Assembly: GCA_002436025.1 (NCBI GenBank)
Contig: DIXM01000001.1
Span: 124,001-188,000, forward strand
Direction of reading: 5' to 3'
DNA: 64,000 nt
DNA from: a candidate division Hyd24-12 bacterium UBA6080
GTDB taxonomy: Bacteria; Fermentibacterota; Fermentibacteria; Fermentibacterales; JCC-6
Numbering within the stretch: the first letter of the stretch is position 1; each line of letters starts with the position of its first letter. The translations under genes were made by a program, and so were the position numbers. Shown in pieces: positions 48,484 through 56,137 of the stretch. Below the pieces are notes generated by a model, which was not told the origin of the DNA, did no database searches, and saw only the letters and a program-made list of their open reading frames with translations.

Positions 48484-49496
48484 AACCCGACCTCCGCCAT
48501 GTAGCAGAGGACGTCAACCATCCTGCTTGAGTACCCGTACTCATTGTCGTACCAGGAGAGCACCTTGGCCATCCTGGGGCCGTTCATGGATGTGAGCTGC
48601 GAGTCGAACACCGAGCTGTGGGGGTTGCCGACGATGTCGGTCGACACCAGGGGCTCGTCCGAGTACTGGAGGATGCCCTTCATGGGGCCATCCGCGGCGC
48701 GTTTCATGGCCGCGTTGATCTCGTCGGCGGTGGTGTCTTTTGACAGCATGCAAACGAGGTCGACGACGGAACCGTCAGCGACGGGAACCCTGACGGCCAT
48801 GCCGTCGAGTATGCCCTTCAGCTCAGGTATCACGAGGCCGACTGCGGCTGCGGCGCCTGTGGTGGTGGGCACCATGTTGATGGCCGCTGCCCGGGCCCTG
48901 CGAAGGTCTTCGTGGGGAAGGTCAAGGATGCGCTGGTCGTTCGTGTAGGCATGGATGGTGGTCATCAGTCCCCGTTCGATGCCGAAGGTCTCGTGCAGGA
49001 CGCTGGCCACCGGAGCAAGGCAGTTGGTCGTGCAGCTCGCGGTGCTGAGTATCTGGTGCTTCTCGGGATCGTAAAGGAAGTGGTTCACCCCGTAAACCAC
49101 AGTCAGGTCCGCGCCGGGTTTCCCGCTGGCGGGGGCGCTAATGAGGACCCTTCTGGCTCCCGCTTCAAGGTGGAGGGCGGCTTTCTCCCTTGAACGGAAG
49201 AAACCGGTTGACTCGATGACAACATCCACGCCCATATCCTTCCAGGGGAGCTGGGAGGGGGCCTTCTCGCTCAGGACCCTGAACTTGTCGGGGCCGGCCT
49301 GGATGTCATCACCCTGAACCCGGACATCACCGGGAAATCTGCCGTGAACCGAGTCGTACTTCAAAAGATGGGCGAGGGTCGCGGGATCGGTGAGGTCGTT
49401 CACCGCCACCACGTCAACACCGGGCCTCTTCACGGCTTCACGGTAGACGAGGCGGCCGATCCTTCCAAATCCGTTTATGGCGATCTTCACAGACAT
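48480..49496 (-). CDS. gap: Glyceraldehyde-3-phosphate dehydrogenase
   Basis: The 338-residue protein oxidises glyceraldehyde-3-phosphate to 1,3-bisphosphoglycerate with NAD(P)+. It has the Rossmann opening KIAINGFGRIGRLVYREA, the catalytic STASCTTNCLAPVASVL (Cys about 155) and AYTNDQRILDLPHEDLRRARAAA. VPVADGSVVDLVC and the C-terminal WYDNEYGYSSRMVDV follow. Asn-Asp in VAVNDLTDP after the Rossmann beta-2 region favours NAD. It sits between the PFK and PGK-TPI genes. Confidence 0.96.
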   Translation of the reverse strand: MSVKIAINGFGRIGRLVYREAVKRPGVDVVAVNDLTDPATLAHLLKYDSVHGRFPGDVRVQGDDIQAGPDKFRVLSEKAPSQLPWKDMGVDVVIESTGFFRSREKAALHLEAGARRVLISAPASGKPGADLTVVYGVNHFLYDPEKHQILSTASCTTNCLAPVASVLHETFGIERGLMTTIHAYTNDQRILDLPHEDLRRARAAAINMVPTTTGAAAAVGLVIPELKGILDGMAVRVPVADGSVVDLVCMLSKDTTADEINAAMKRAADGPMKGILQYSDEPLVSTDIVGNPHSSVFDSQLTSMNGPRMAKVLSWYDNEYGYSSRMVDVLCYMAEVGL

Positions 49497-49507
49497 TGGG
49501 TCTCCCT

Positions 49508-50551
49508 TCAGTCCCTGTCGAAAAACAGTTCTGCAAGTTGGTACAAATCATCGGGAACGGTTTTCAGGGTGCCCACCGCCTCGGCGAGGGACGCTGTTTC
49601 TATCGATGCGCCGCGCAGGACCACTATCCTGCCCGTTTCACCCGATTCAGCCACCTCAACGGCCTTCACACCCAGCCTGGAGCCCAGGACCCTGTCGAAG
49701 GCGGAGGGCGCCCCGCCCCTCTGCAGGTGACCCAGAACGACGTGCCTGGTCTCGATGCCGGTGCGGTCTTCGATCTCGTTCTTGAGAACCTCGCCGATGC
49801 CTATCCCGGTTCCCAGCTGCACATGACCGAACGAGTCGGTCTCGGAGGAGTGGTAGACATGCCGGGCAAGCTGGGGGTCCATGGCGCCCTCGGCCACGGC
49901 CACGATGGCGTACCTGCGGCCGGCCTGGAACCTCTTTTTCAGGATGTCGCAGACCTTGTCGGTGTCGAACTCCCTCTCCGGGGTGAGGATGATGTGCGCG
50001 CCCCCGGCGAGTCCGCCGTGAACCGCCATCCAGCCGGCGTGCCTGCCCATGATCTCCACCACCATGATCCTCTCATGGCTCATGGTGGTCGTGCGGAGCT
50101 CGTCCAGGGCTTCCATCACCCGGTTGACGGCCGTATCGAAGCCAAAGGTGTAGTCGGTCGAGGAGAGGTCGTTGTCTATGGTCTTGGGAACGCCCACGAC
50201 CATCACGCCCATCTCCGAAAGTATCTTGGCAACACCCAGGGTGTCCTCGCCGCCAACGGCCACAAGGCAATCAATCTTGTTCGCCTTGAGGTTGTCGATG
50301 ATTCGCTGGAAACCGTTTTCGGTCTTCCTGGGGTTGGTTCTGGAGCTGAAGAGAATGGTGCCGCCGCAGGTGTGTATGCCCCTGACAGAGTCGCGTGTGA
50401 GGCTGACAGTGTTGTTCTCGAGTGCACCCTTCCAGCCCCTGAGAAAACCGGTCACGGTGTGCCCCCCCGCAACGGCCCTGACAACAACGCCCCGGATCAC
50501 CGCATTTAGCCCGGGGGCATCTCCACCACCGGTAAGAATGCCGATATGCAA
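49508..50551 (-). CDS. pfp: 6-phosphofructokinase, pyrophosphate-dependent type by key residues
   Basis: The 347-residue protein is a group A phosphofructokinase: LTGGGDAPGLNAVIRG, TIDNDLSSTDYTFGFDTA, IMGRHAGW. The residue pair that separates phosphoryl donors is of the PPi type: GGEDT has Asp103 where ATP enzymes have Gly, and VPKTIDND has Lys123 where ATP enzymes have Gly. It would therefore run reversibly, fructose-6-phosphate plus PPi to fructose-1,6-bisphosphate. TTG 50551 is chosen: AGGAGG lies six bases upstream and overlaps the DAHP synthase TAG stop. It leads the glycolytic section. Confidence 0.9.
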   Translation of the reverse strand: MHIGILTGGGDAPGLNAVIRGVVVRAVAGGHTVTGFLRGWKGALENNTVSLTRDSVRGIHTCGGTILFSSRTNPRKTENGFQRIIDNLKANKIDCLVAVGGEDTLGVAKILSEMGVMVVGVPKTIDNDLSSTDYTFGFDTAVNRVMEALDELRTTTMSHERIMVVEIMGRHAGWMAVHGGLAGGAHIILTPEREFDTDKVCDILKKRFQAGRRYAIVAVAEGAMDPQLARHVYHSSETDSFGHVQLGTGIGIGEVLKNEIEDRTGIETRHVVLGHLQRGGAPSAFDRVLGSRLGVKAVEVAESGETGRIVVLRGASIETASLAEAVGTLKTVPDDLYQLAELFFDRD

Positions 50552-50561
50552 GACGAACCTC

Positions 50562-51350
50562 CTAGCAGAATCGTTCCGGCGGCCATCCATACGCTTGAAC
50601 GGCGCGGGTCAGAACGTTGAATTCAGAAAGACTGAGGGATTGCCCTCCGTCGGAGAGCGCTTTGTCGGGATCCGGATGAACCTCGATCATCAGGCCGTCG
50701 GCCCCTGCCCCCAGAGAAGCCATGGCCAGTGACATGATGATGTCGCGCCTCCCCGCGGCATGGCACGGGTCCACGATCACAGGAAGCGAGCTTGTCTGTC
50801 TGGCCAGGGGAACGGCACTGATGTCGAGGGTTGATCTGGTCCAGGGTTCAAAGGTCCTGATACCCCTCTCGCACAGAACGACCGACTCGTTCCCCTCTTT
50901 AAGAATGTACTCGGCTGCAAGAAGCCACTCCTCGATGGTGGCCATGAAACCACGCTTAAGGAGGACCGGTTTGCCGCATCTGCCTATCTCGGTCAGCAGG
51001 ATGAAGTTGTGCATGTTCCGGGCGCCGACCTGGACCATGTCGAGGTAATCGAGGGCCGTTTCGAGCTGCGGCACGGAAAGAACTTCGGAAACAACGGGAA
51101 GACCGACTTCGCTGCCGGCACTCTTCAGCATTGCAAGCCCCTCAATCCCAAGGCCCTGGAAGGAATAGGGAGAGGTTCTGGGTTTCCAGGTGCCGCCCCT
51201 GAGAAGACCGGCGCCCGAGGCCTTCACCGAGAAGGCCACTTCCCGTATCATCTCGGCGTTCTCCACCGAACAGGGGCCGGCGATTATCACCGGAGCGCTT
51301 CCGCCGAACTCCGCGGCCCCCACCCGAACTCGTCTTATGCCCAAACTCAA
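50562..51350 (-). CDS. aroF: 3-deoxy-7-phosphoheptulonate (DAHP) synthase, core-only type
   Basis: This enzyme condenses phosphoenolpyruvate and erythrose-4-phosphate, the first shikimate step. The 262-residue protein is the AroA-beta/KDO8PS-like barrel only: VIIAGPCSVE, RGGTWKPRTSPYSFQG, VQVGARNMHNF, VLLKRGFMATIEEW, CERGIRTFEP, VDPCHAAGRRD and MIEVHPDPDKALSDG. It lacks the N-terminal ferredoxin-like or chorismate-mutase regulatory domain found in many relatives. The first TTG (51350) overlaps the preceding stop; a second TTG at 51344 is better spaced from GAAAGG. Chorismate-mutase-like sequence ends immediately upstream in the neighbouring gene. Confidence 0.93.
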   Translation of the reverse strand: MSLGIRRVRVGAAEFGGSAPVIIAGPCSVENAEMIREVAFSVKASGAGLLRGGTWKPRTSPYSFQGLGIEGLAMLKSAGSEVGLPVVSEVLSVPQLETALDYLDMVQVGARNMHNFILLTEIGRCGKPVLLKRGFMATIEEWLLAAEYILKEGNESVVLCERGIRTFEPWTRSTLDISAVPLARQTSSLPVIVDPCHAAGRRDIIMSLAMASLGAGADGLMIEVHPDPDKALSDGGQSLSLSEFNVLTRAVQAYGWPPERFC

Positions 51351-53011
51351 CCTTTCGGCAGGGTGTTGGAAAGAACCCGGATTATCTCCCGCAGGGCGGA
51401 ATCCGACACCGGGCCGGCATTGTGGCCGATGGCGCTGTTCACCTGTTCCTCGAGCCAGTTCGGGTCGAAACCCGCACCTATGCCCTCCATAAGAGCCGCC
51501 CTTGTGTTCAGCAGCCTGACAAGGTCAACATCGAGACGCAGCAGTTCACCGCGGTAGTCGGGCTCGACTTCGGCAGTGCCGACCCTTCCACGATCCAGCT
51601 TTCCGGAGGATGTTCTGGGAAGCCCCAGCACGAAGCGGAAATCCCTTGGGATCTTGAAATCCTCGAGACGGTCCGTCAAAAAACTCCTGAGATCAGGGGC
51701 GGTCAGTGTGCTTCCGGGAGCGGTCACAACGTAGGCCACGGGGGTTTCGCCCCGCTGGGCCCGTTCCTCGCCCACCACGCAGACATCCCTCACCTCGGGG
51801 TGCCGAAGGAGGATCAGTTCGACCTCGGTGGGGTAGAGTTTGAGGCCCGCGGGCTTTATCATGCCTCCCCTGCGTCCCACGAAATGCAGTCTGCCGTCCG
51901 AGCGGCTGAATATGTCCCCGCTGCGGTACCAGCCATTCTGGAACAACTGCGCAGTCAGCACCCGGTCCCCCATGTAGCGGGATGCGAGCCCGGGGCCGCT
52001 CACCCAGAGCTCTCCCCTGCCTTCCTCAACCGGCTCCCCGTCTTCGTCCCTGAGGATTACGGAATACCCGGGGACGGGTCTGGTGAGTCCCGGTTGTCCG
52101 GGATCACCAACCAGGGCCACGCCCGATGTTTCGGTGCTTCCCCAGACAGGGGTCACGGGCACCCCGGTGCTGCGCTGGAAAACCTCCGTGAAGCGCTCGT
52201 TCACATGCATACCACCGGCTTCGACCACCCTGAGGCTCGAGATGTCGGCGTCGTCCCGGTCCGACAGCCTTGCAAAGCTCTCAAGCTGCGGGGGAAGGCC
52301 CATCAGGAATGTAACACGATGCCGGGTAACCGCCTCGACGTGCTGCCGGGGGTAGACACCAGGGATCAGAACCGTACGGGCGCCAAGCCAGAGCCCCCTC
52401 ATGAAAAGCTCGTGGGGGTGGCCGATCACCCCGAAGAGGGACATCAGCACATCGTGTTCCTGAAGCCCCATTGCCGCGGAAACTCCCGTGGTGTTGGCAA
52501 GGAGTTGTTCGTGGGTCGTGGCGGCTATCTTGGGCAACCCTGTGGACCCGCTGGTGGCGTTCAGGTAAAAATCCGCCCCGGGCGGGACGTGAATTCTCTC
52601 GCTTGGTTCGAGGATCGGCGATTCAAGGTCTTCAGGGCCGAACTCGACGGTCTTCTCCGCGAACTGTGTTGAATCTTCGGTTTCGCTCCAGCAGAGTACG
52701 ATGCGGTTCCGGAAGCGGTTGAAGAGCGCCTCGCGTTCATTTGCAGGCCAGTTTGGATTAAGACAGAGGAAACCTGCCCCCGTGGCGGACACGGCCGTAA
52801 AAGCCACTGGAAGGGCGCAGGTCCTGTTCACAAGGACCCCGACCACACACTCGGGACCGGCACCCGCCTCGGTCAACCTCGTGGCAAGGTGCAACGAAGC
52901 CTTCTGCCACTGGTTGTAGGTCAGGCTTCGATCCCCGTCGACCAGGGCGGTCTTGTCCCCCCGGCTTCCGGCGTGATTCTCCAGAAGCCCGTGTACGGTG
53001 AGTTCAGTCAA
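51347..53011 (-). CDS. AMP-forming acyl/aryl ligase (ANL) fused to a chorismate-mutase-like domain
   Basis: Residues 1-480 form an adenylate-forming ANL enzyme: P-loop NATSGSTGLPK (151-161), PVWGSTETSG, YRSGDIF, GRRGGMIKPAGLKLYPTEVE, and a C-terminal catalytic-type lysine in SSGKLDRG (Lys471). Residues 488-554 resemble an AroQ chorismate mutase: LLRLDVDLVRLLNTRAALMEGIG is helix 1, and GPVSDSALREIIRVLSNTL is the last helix. The segment between is shortened, and the Lys and Arg that normally follow IG are missing, so it is probably a regulatory or docking domain. Start is TTG; the stop overlaps DAHP synthase. Confidence 0.8.
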   Translation of the reverse strand: MTELTVHGLLENHAGSRGDKTALVDGDRSLTYNQWQKASLHLATRLTEAGAGPECVVGVLVNRTCALPVAFTAVSATGAGFLCLNPNWPANEREALFNRFRNRIVLCWSETEDSTQFAEKTVEFGPEDLESPILEPSERIHVPPGADFYLNATSGSTGLPKIAATTHEQLLANTTGVSAAMGLQEHDVLMSLFGVIGHPHELFMRGLWLGARTVLIPGVYPRQHVEAVTRHRVTFLMGLPPQLESFARLSDRDDADISSLRVVEAGGMHVNERFTEVFQRSTGVPVTPVWGSTETSGVALVGDPGQPGLTRPVPGYSVILRDEDGEPVEEGRGELWVSGPGLASRYMGDRVLTAQLFQNGWYRSGDIFSRSDGRLHFVGRRGGMIKPAGLKLYPTEVELILLRHPEVRDVCVVGEERAQRGETPVAYVVTAPGSTLTAPDLRSFLTDRLEDFKIPRDFRFVLGLPRTSSGKLDRGRVGTAEVEPDYRGELLRLDVDLVRLLNTRAALMEGIGAGFDPNWLEEQVNSAIGHNAGPVSDSALREIIRVLSNTLPKG

Positions 53012-53026
53012 TCCCCTGACCTTATC

Positions 53027-54154
53027 CTACTCTTCCTGTTTGGCGCCGCACGAAGGGCAGAACTTTGCCCCGGTGGCCAGTTCGACGCCGCACTTCACGC
53101 AGGGCGTTCCACCGAGTTTTTTACCGCAGTGGTGGCAGAACTTGGCTCCCGCCGGGATGGGCTTGTTACAGCCGGGACAAAGCTCGGCGAGGGGTTTCCC
53201 GCACTCGGGGCAGAACTTGCCGTCGGCGACCATGGCTCCGCAGGAGCCGCACTTGACCAGCGCAGCTGCGGCGCCCTGGCTGCCCTGGGCCGCTCCGGCA
53301 TGCATGGACTGACCCATCATGTTGGCCATTGCCATGCCCATTCCGAGCCCCGCGCCCATTCCCACTCCCGCACCTGCGGCTCCGCCGTCGCCTCCGCCCT
53401 GGGCTGCGTCGCCCATGGCTGTGGCGGTCTTGAACCTGAGGTACTGGTCCACATTGCCGATGGCGCCCATTGCGCTCCGCTCGTCGATGCGTTTCTGGAC
53501 CTCTTCTGGAGGTGTGATGGCGCTGACGTAGAAGTCTACAAGGCGGATCCCGTACTTCTCGAAGTCATCGCCCATGCGGGATTTGGCCAGGGTGCCTATC
53601 TCGTCGTAGGACTGCGCCAGGTCGAAGATGCTCTCGAGCGTCTCCCCCAGAAGGTCCGCAAGACGGCTGATGATGATGTTCTTCAGGAACTCTTCGATGG
53701 TGTCTGAGCTGTAGCGCCCTTCGGTGCCCACAACCTTGTTGATGAAGAGCTTGGAGTCCTCGACCTTCATGGAGAAGTTGCCGAAGGCCCGAAGTCTGAC
53801 CATTGCCAGTTCCTTGTCACGGAACAGGATGGGCTCTTTGGTCCCCCACTTCATGTCGGTGAAGGTCTTTTTGCTTACGTAGTAGACCTCGGCCCGGAAG
53901 GGGCTGCCGGAGCCCTCGAACGCAAGGCCTGCCAGCTCGGCGAGAAACGGGATGTTCTGGGTCGTGAGGGTGTGACGGCCCGGGCCCAGTACATCCATGG
54001 CCTTTCCGTCACGGAAGAAGATGGCCTCCTGGCTCTCCCTGACAATACACTGGCTGCCGATGCGGAACTCGCCTGAGCCCGCCTCGGGTATCCGGTGAAC
54101 GATCTCCTTCCCGGAGTCATCCAGGAATTCGATGATCTCAAGCCTTCTGAACAT
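53027..54154 (-). CDS. SPFH/band-7 protein with C-terminal zinc ribbons
   Basis: The 375-residue protein has an N-terminal SPFH domain (about 20-245; GSQCIVRESQEAIFFRDGKAMDVLGPGRHTL, KWGTKEPILFRDKELAMVRLRAFGNFS). A Gly/Met/Ala-rich hydrophobic linker follows (about 275-310). The tail has three zinc-ribbon units: KCGSCGAMVADGKFCPECG, LCPGCNKPIPAGAKFCHHCG and PCVKCGVELATGAKFCPSCG. This architecture matches the YdjL-like virion-core/SPFH group. No transmembrane anchor is present. ATG 54154 follows AGAAGGG. It lies between the coiled-coil partner gene and the ANL gene. Confidence 0.88.
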   Translation of the reverse strand: MFRRLEIIEFLDDSGKEIVHRIPEAGSGEFRIGSQCIVRESQEAIFFRDGKAMDVLGPGRHTLTTQNIPFLAELAGLAFEGSGSPFRAEVYYVSKKTFTDMKWGTKEPILFRDKELAMVRLRAFGNFSMKVEDSKLFINKVVGTEGRYSSDTIEEFLKNIIISRLADLLGETLESIFDLAQSYDEIGTLAKSRMGDDFEKYGIRLVDFYVSAITPPEEVQKRIDERSAMGAIGNVDQYLRFKTATAMGDAAQGGGDGGAAGAGVGMGAGLGMGMAMANMMGQSMHAGAAQGSQGAAAALVKCGSCGAMVADGKFCPECGKPLAELCPGCNKPIPAGAKFCHHCGKKLGGTPCVKCGVELATGAKFCPSCGAKQEE

Positions 54155-54171
54155 TTGTATTCCCTTCTGCC

Positions 54172-54696
54172 TCAATCGGTGGGCGTATTGTTGTCCAGAT
54201 CCACCACGAGCTGGCTTCTTCCGTCCATCCTGGTACTGAACGCGTCAAGCGATGCGATGGCTGTTTCGAGTGTGCCCGCAACGTCTCCGCCTCCGGAAAC
54301 CGCATCGGTCACCGCTGCGAAGTCGTCCTCGAGCTTCTCAACGTCTTCCACCAGGGCCACGTCGAACTGGTAGAGCTTGTCCAGCTCTTCTTCCCTCACC
54401 TTGTGCATGTCAAACCAGCCACGGTAACCCCGGGCCGCAAACCTGACCTTGTCCGCCACCTTCTCGAGCTTCTTGGTGAGGCGGTCGAAACCACCGGCGG
54501 TCTTCAGTGCAGCAGGACCCTTCAGGCCCGACAGGGAATTGTTCACCAGGCCGTTGAGCTTCTCGATCCTCTCCGCGAGCATGGAGCGGAAAAGCGCGTC
54601 GTTGTCGCGTCTTTCCTCCTTGCCCTTGTAACCCTTGTACCCCGGGATCAGCCTGATGGCCTTCTCCAGAAAGCTGAGATTTCTTCCCTCACTCAT
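54172..54696 (-). CDS. Coiled-coil protein, probable partner of the SPFH protein
   Basis: The 174-residue protein is helical and highly charged. It begins SFLEKAIRLIPGYKGYKGKEERR, then has heptad-rich segments (MLAERIEKLNGLVNNSL, FDRLTKKLEKVADKVRFAARGYRGWF and EEELDKLYQFDVALVEDVEKLEDD). No enzyme motifs are seen. It sits directly upstream of the SPFH gene with 17 bases between them, which suggests a complex. It is the first gene of the long operon that ends with pgk-tpi. Confidence 0.7.
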   Translation of the reverse strand: MSEGRNLSFLEKAIRLIPGYKGYKGKEERRDNDALFRSMLAERIEKLNGLVNNSLSGLKGPAALKTAGGFDRLTKKLEKVADKVRFAARGYRGWFDMHKVREEELDKLYQFDVALVEDVEKLEDDFAAVTDAVSGGGDVAGTLETAIASLDAFSTRMDGRSQLVVDLDNNTPTD

Positions 54697-54736
54697 CGTG
54701 TTCTCCCCTTCCGTTCCAAAGACGAATTACCAAGTA

Positions 54737-54764
54737 GTAATAAGAAATACCCAATCCGCGTCAA
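54737..54764 (-). promoter_or_regulatory. Candidate promoter of the SPFH-shikimate-glycolysis operon
   Basis: TTGACG (54764-54759) and TATTAC (54742-54737) are separated by 16 bases on the minus strand, 41 bases before the first start codon. No other good promoter was seen before 46543. Confidence 0.5.
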
Positions 54765-54770
54765 TGACGG

Positions 54771-55760
54771 TCAGCGCACACTCTCGATGTTCGCTGAGTG
54801 CTCACTGGATGTTCGGGCGAAGAGGTGATGCCCGCTCCCGTCCTCCCTGCTCACGAAGAAAAGGTACCTTTCAGTGGTGTCGGGCATGGCCACCGCCCGC
54901 AGGGAAGCCGGCCCCGGCGAGCAGATGGCGCCGGGAGGAAGCCCCTGATGACGGTATGTGTTGTAAGGGCTCTCAACTTCAAGGTCGCTGTAGAGCAGCC
55001 GTTCCCGGACCTCGCCCAGGGCATACTGCACCGTGGCGCAGCTCTCGAGCCTCATGTCCCGACGAAGCCTGAGCAGGAAGACGCCGGAGATCAGCGACAG
55101 CTCGGAATCATCCTTGCCCTCCCTCTCAACTATGGAAGCCAGAACAACGGCCTGTTCAGGGGTGAGTCCCAGGGTTCCGCATGAATCCTTCCAGCCCTGG
55201 GTCATGACCTGTTCCCCGGTGGCTGTTATACGGGCAAGGATCTCGGTCGCGCTTAGACTGTCAGCAAACTCGTAGGTCTCGGGGAAGAGGTAACCCTCCA
55301 TCCTGGGAATGCCCATGGAGGCCAGGAACTCAGTATCCTTGGCGACGTCCATGAATTCACCCTGTGGCCGTTCCATCTGCGAAGCCAGAAGACTGATGCC
55401 CTCTTCCAGCCTGACGCCGGGAGGGATCGTGACCCAATGGGTGGGGGTCGGGATCACTTCCCCCCTGGTGAACAGCCCCAGGATCGTCTCCACCCTCATG
55501 GTGTCGGAGAGAAGGTATTTGCCGGCCTGAAGAGGTGCCGGAGCAAACGCCTGCCGGTACTTCCAGATCACAACGAAACGGCTTCTCACGAGGCCCGAGT
55601 CCTGAAGGGCCGCGGCCACTTTCCTGACCCCCCATCCCCTCTCCAGGGAGAAGGTGGTCACCAGACCGGTGTCCGGGGGTGAGGAGACAATTCGGTATCC
55701 CACCATCAGGGCGATGAACAGGACGACAAACAGGACGAGTACGAAAACGGTCTTCTTCAT
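54771..55760 (-). CDS. mltG: Endolytic murein transglycosylase
   Basis: MltG cleaves nascent glycan strands in the periplasm and sets their length. The 329-residue protein has one N-terminal transmembrane helix (TVFVLVLFVVLFIALMVGY), a LysM-like region, and the catalytic YceG domain: YLFPETYEF, LASIVEREG with the catalytic Glu, ESCATVQYALG, SPYNTYRHQGLPPGAICSPG. The ending FVSREDGSGHHLFARTSSEH is typical. ATG 55760 overlaps ruvX (ATGA); the frame has 26 upstream codons inside ruvX. Confidence 0.94.
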   Translation of the reverse strand: MKKTVFVLVLFVVLFIALMVGYRIVSSPPDTGLVTTFSLERGWGVRKVAAALQDSGLVRSRFVVIWKYRQAFAPAPLQAGKYLLSDTMRVETILGLFTRGEVIPTPTHWVTIPPGVRLEEGISLLASQMERPQGEFMDVAKDTEFLASMGIPRMEGYLFPETYEFADSLSATEILARITATGEQVMTQGWKDSCGTLGLTPEQAVVLASIVEREGKDDSELSLISGVFLLRLRRDMRLESCATVQYALGEVRERLLYSDLEVESPYNTYRHQGLPPGAICSPGPASLRAVAMPDTTERYLFFVSREDGSGHHLFARTSSEHSANIESVR

Positions 55761-56137
55761 GGTTCGTGCAGGTACCTTTTCAGTATCAGGCATGCCGCGG
55801 CGGAGTCGACAGAACCTCGTCTTCGGATCCCGGGGCACGCTTCCAGTGCTTCAAGGGTCGTTCCGGTCTCCCTTTGAAGCACAACCGCATATCCCCCGCC
55901 TTCAAGCCTTGCGGCCAGTTGTTCCACCTCTTTTGAAAGCAGGGTCTCCTGACCCGAGGCGCCAAGGGGCAACCCCAGTATCACGGTAATATCGCCCCAT
56001 TCCGCCGGAAGGGCACCCAGCCTCTCCTCGATGCTCTTCCAGCCGCCCTTCACGGGGTCCAGTGGAAGGACGACACCTTCGAGAAGAACGGCCAGCCCAG
56101 TTCGCACCCTGCCGTAATCGAGCGCCACGTAAACCAT
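55757..56137 (-). CDS. ruvX: YqgF/RuvX family putative Holliday junction resolvase / pre-16S rRNA nuclease
   Basis: The 126-residue protein starts MVYVALDYGRVRTGLAV, the RNase H-like YqgF signature with Asp7. It has the VILGLPLGASGQETLLSKEVEQLAARL segment in place of the usual GLPxxMdGs, and RETGTTLEALE and SVDSAAACLILKRYL at the end, which supply the other acidic residues. The family matures the 16S rRNA 5' end. ATG 56137 shares TGATG with the preceding membrane-protein gene. It is the common mltG partner. Confidence 0.85.
   Translation of the reverse strand: MVYVALDYGRVRTGLAVLLEGVVLPLDPVKGGWKSIEERLGALPAEWGDITVILGLPLGASGQETLLSKEVEQLAARLEGGGYAVVLQRETGTTLEALEACPGIRRRGSVDSAAACLILKRYLHEP

Noticed and set aside
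47308..48504. 398-codon plus-strand frame opposite pgk-tpi
   Set aside because: The frame mirrors the codon structure of a clearly conserved fusion enzyme. It has Gly/Arg/His-rich composition without any domain.
50552..50590. ATG at 50590 as start of phosphofructokinase
   Set aside because: It lies inside the DAHP synthase gene without a Shine-Dalgarno and adds 13 residues foreign to the family. TTG 50551 has AGGAGG at ideal spacing.
51422..52672. 416-codon plus-strand frame opposite the ANL gene
   Set aside because: It is a GC-driven shadow. The minus-strand ANL motifs are unmistakable, and the plus-strand product has no recognisable pattern.
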